Positions 5,434-6,033 of a stretch of 6,033 nucleotides of DNA are shown here, piece by piece; positions within the stretch are counted from its first letter, which is position 1; each line of letters opens with the position of its first letter. Under the pieces are notes generated by a model. It was not told where the DNA came from, ran no database searches, and was given only the letters and a program-made list of their open reading frames with translations. Source of the DNA: Ornithomonoglobus_A sp045537455 (lineage in GTDB: Bacteria; Bacillota; Clostridia; UBA1381); assembly GCA_045537455.1 (NCBI GenBank), contig JAZSPM010000105.1, positions 1 to 6,033 of the forward strand, given 5' to 3'. The translations under genes were made by a program, and so were the position numbers.

Positions 5434-6033
5434 TTATTTCTCAGGCACAAACATATTAAACTGCTTTTCATACCCGATAGTAGTTTCACGTCCGTGACCG
5501 GGATAAACAGCCATCTCATCGTCAAGTGTGTAAAGCTTTTCTCTTATTGATTTAACAAGAGTCACTTCATTACCTGTCGGTAAGTCCCATCTTCCGCAGT
5601 TACGCAGAAAAAGTGTATCTCCCGCAAAAATTTTATTTTCGATAATATAGCATACACTGCAATTAGTATGACCGGGAGTATATATACACTTTATTTTCAT
5701 ACTATCAGCATCAAACACTTCACCGTCAGCAAGAATAATTTCAGGATTTTTAGGTGACAGCTCATATCCAAGTCCGAAAATTGATAAATTCATTCTCGGA
5801 TTTACAACATTTACAGCACAGTTATCACCGCATACAAGCTTTGCAAGTGTTCTTTCACGAAGCTTTTCAAGAAATTCTATATGGTCATAATGACAGTGAG
5901 TAAGCAATATATATTTAATTTCGATATTGTTTTCCTTTGCAAAGTCTGCAATTTCAATATCACTGTTTCCCGGGTCAATCACAACACCCGTACCATTTTC
6001 ATAAATTAAATATGTGTTTTCATCATTATGGTA
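5434..6033 (-). CDS. Metallo-beta-lactamase-fold hydrolase, glyoxalase II-like, 5' end outside window
   Basis: 199 codons are present and the frame stays open to the window edge. A GTG at 5982 could be mistaken for a start, but the residues before it read T-Y-L-I-Y-x-x-x-x-G-V-V-I-D-P-G, the normal first strands of the fold, so the true start lies beyond 6033. In this fragment's numbering the dinuclear metal site is complete: T45-H-C-H-Y-D-H51, H122 in P-G-H-T, D139 in A-G-D-T-L-F and H180 in P-G-H-G. G-R-W-D-L-P-T-G follows D139, typical of the small (about 205-210 residues) YcbL/GloB2-like hydrolases. These cleave thioesters such as S-lactoylglutathione, or related compounds; the true substrate cannot be read here. 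The usual P-G-H-T-x-G-S is P-G-H-T-N-C-S. It probably leads the operon into hemZ. Confidence 0.9.
   Translation of the reverse strand, partial: YHNDENTYLIYENGTGVVIDPGNSDIEIADFAKENNIEIKYILLTHCHYDHIEFLEKLRERTLAKLVCGDNCAVNVVNPRMNLSIFGLGYELSPKNPEIILADGEVFDADSMKIKCIYTPGHTNCSVCYIIENKIFAGDTLFLRNCGRWDLPTGNEVTLVKSIREKLYTLDDEMAVYPGHGRETTIGYEKQFNMFVPEK

Noticed and set aside
5434..5982. GTG at 5982-5980 as the start of the hydrolase
   Set aside because: The frame stays open upstream and encodes the usual first strands of the fold, so the gene begins beyond the window edge.

Overview
The window is a low-GC, single-strand stretch of chromosome. Every gene that can be supported lies on the minus strand, so transcription runs from high to low coordinates. 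Gene content (a HemZ-type radical SAM protein, a DnaC/DnaI-type ATPase, type III pantothenate kinase), AT-rich codon use and AGGAGG-like ribosome sites point to an anaerobic Firmicute of class Clostridia. A Ruminococcus-like (Oscillospiraceae) gut bacterium is my best guess; this is inference, not a database match.

In transcription order the genes are: a metallo-beta-lactamase-fold hydrolase whose 5' end runs off the window (5434-6033); hemZ (3892-5328); a DnaC-like ATPase (2910-3872); thyA (2071-2898); panC (1079-1924); panD (455-847); and the first 13 codons of coaX (1-40). hemZ, the ATPase gene and thyA are packed with gaps of 19 and 11 nt, and the thyA ribosome site overlaps the preceding stop codon, so these three look like one transcription unit. 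panC, panD and coaX form a pantothenate/CoA module: PanD makes beta-alanine, PanC joins it to pantoate, and CoaX phosphorylates pantothenate. panB is not in the window.

The spacing changes after thyA. The gaps thyA-panC (146 nt), panC-panD (231 nt) and panD-coaX (414 nt) are filled by imperfect palindromes of about 96-121 bp: 1964-2071, 981-1088, 875-970, 351-471, 235-334 and 101-204. A seventh, GC-richer element (5360-5430) sits between the hydrolase and hemZ. Two of them (235-334 and 875-970) are copies of one family in opposite orientation, matching at 59 of 70 core positions by hand alignment. The element at 101-204 has a perfect 6-bp flanking direct repeat (TCATTC), as expected for a small transposed element. 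In four cases the stop codon of the preceding gene lies in, or within a few bases of, the palindrome. None is followed by a clear U-tract on the minus strand, so they do not look like standard intrinsic terminators. These elements, not the genes, are the unusual part of this window.
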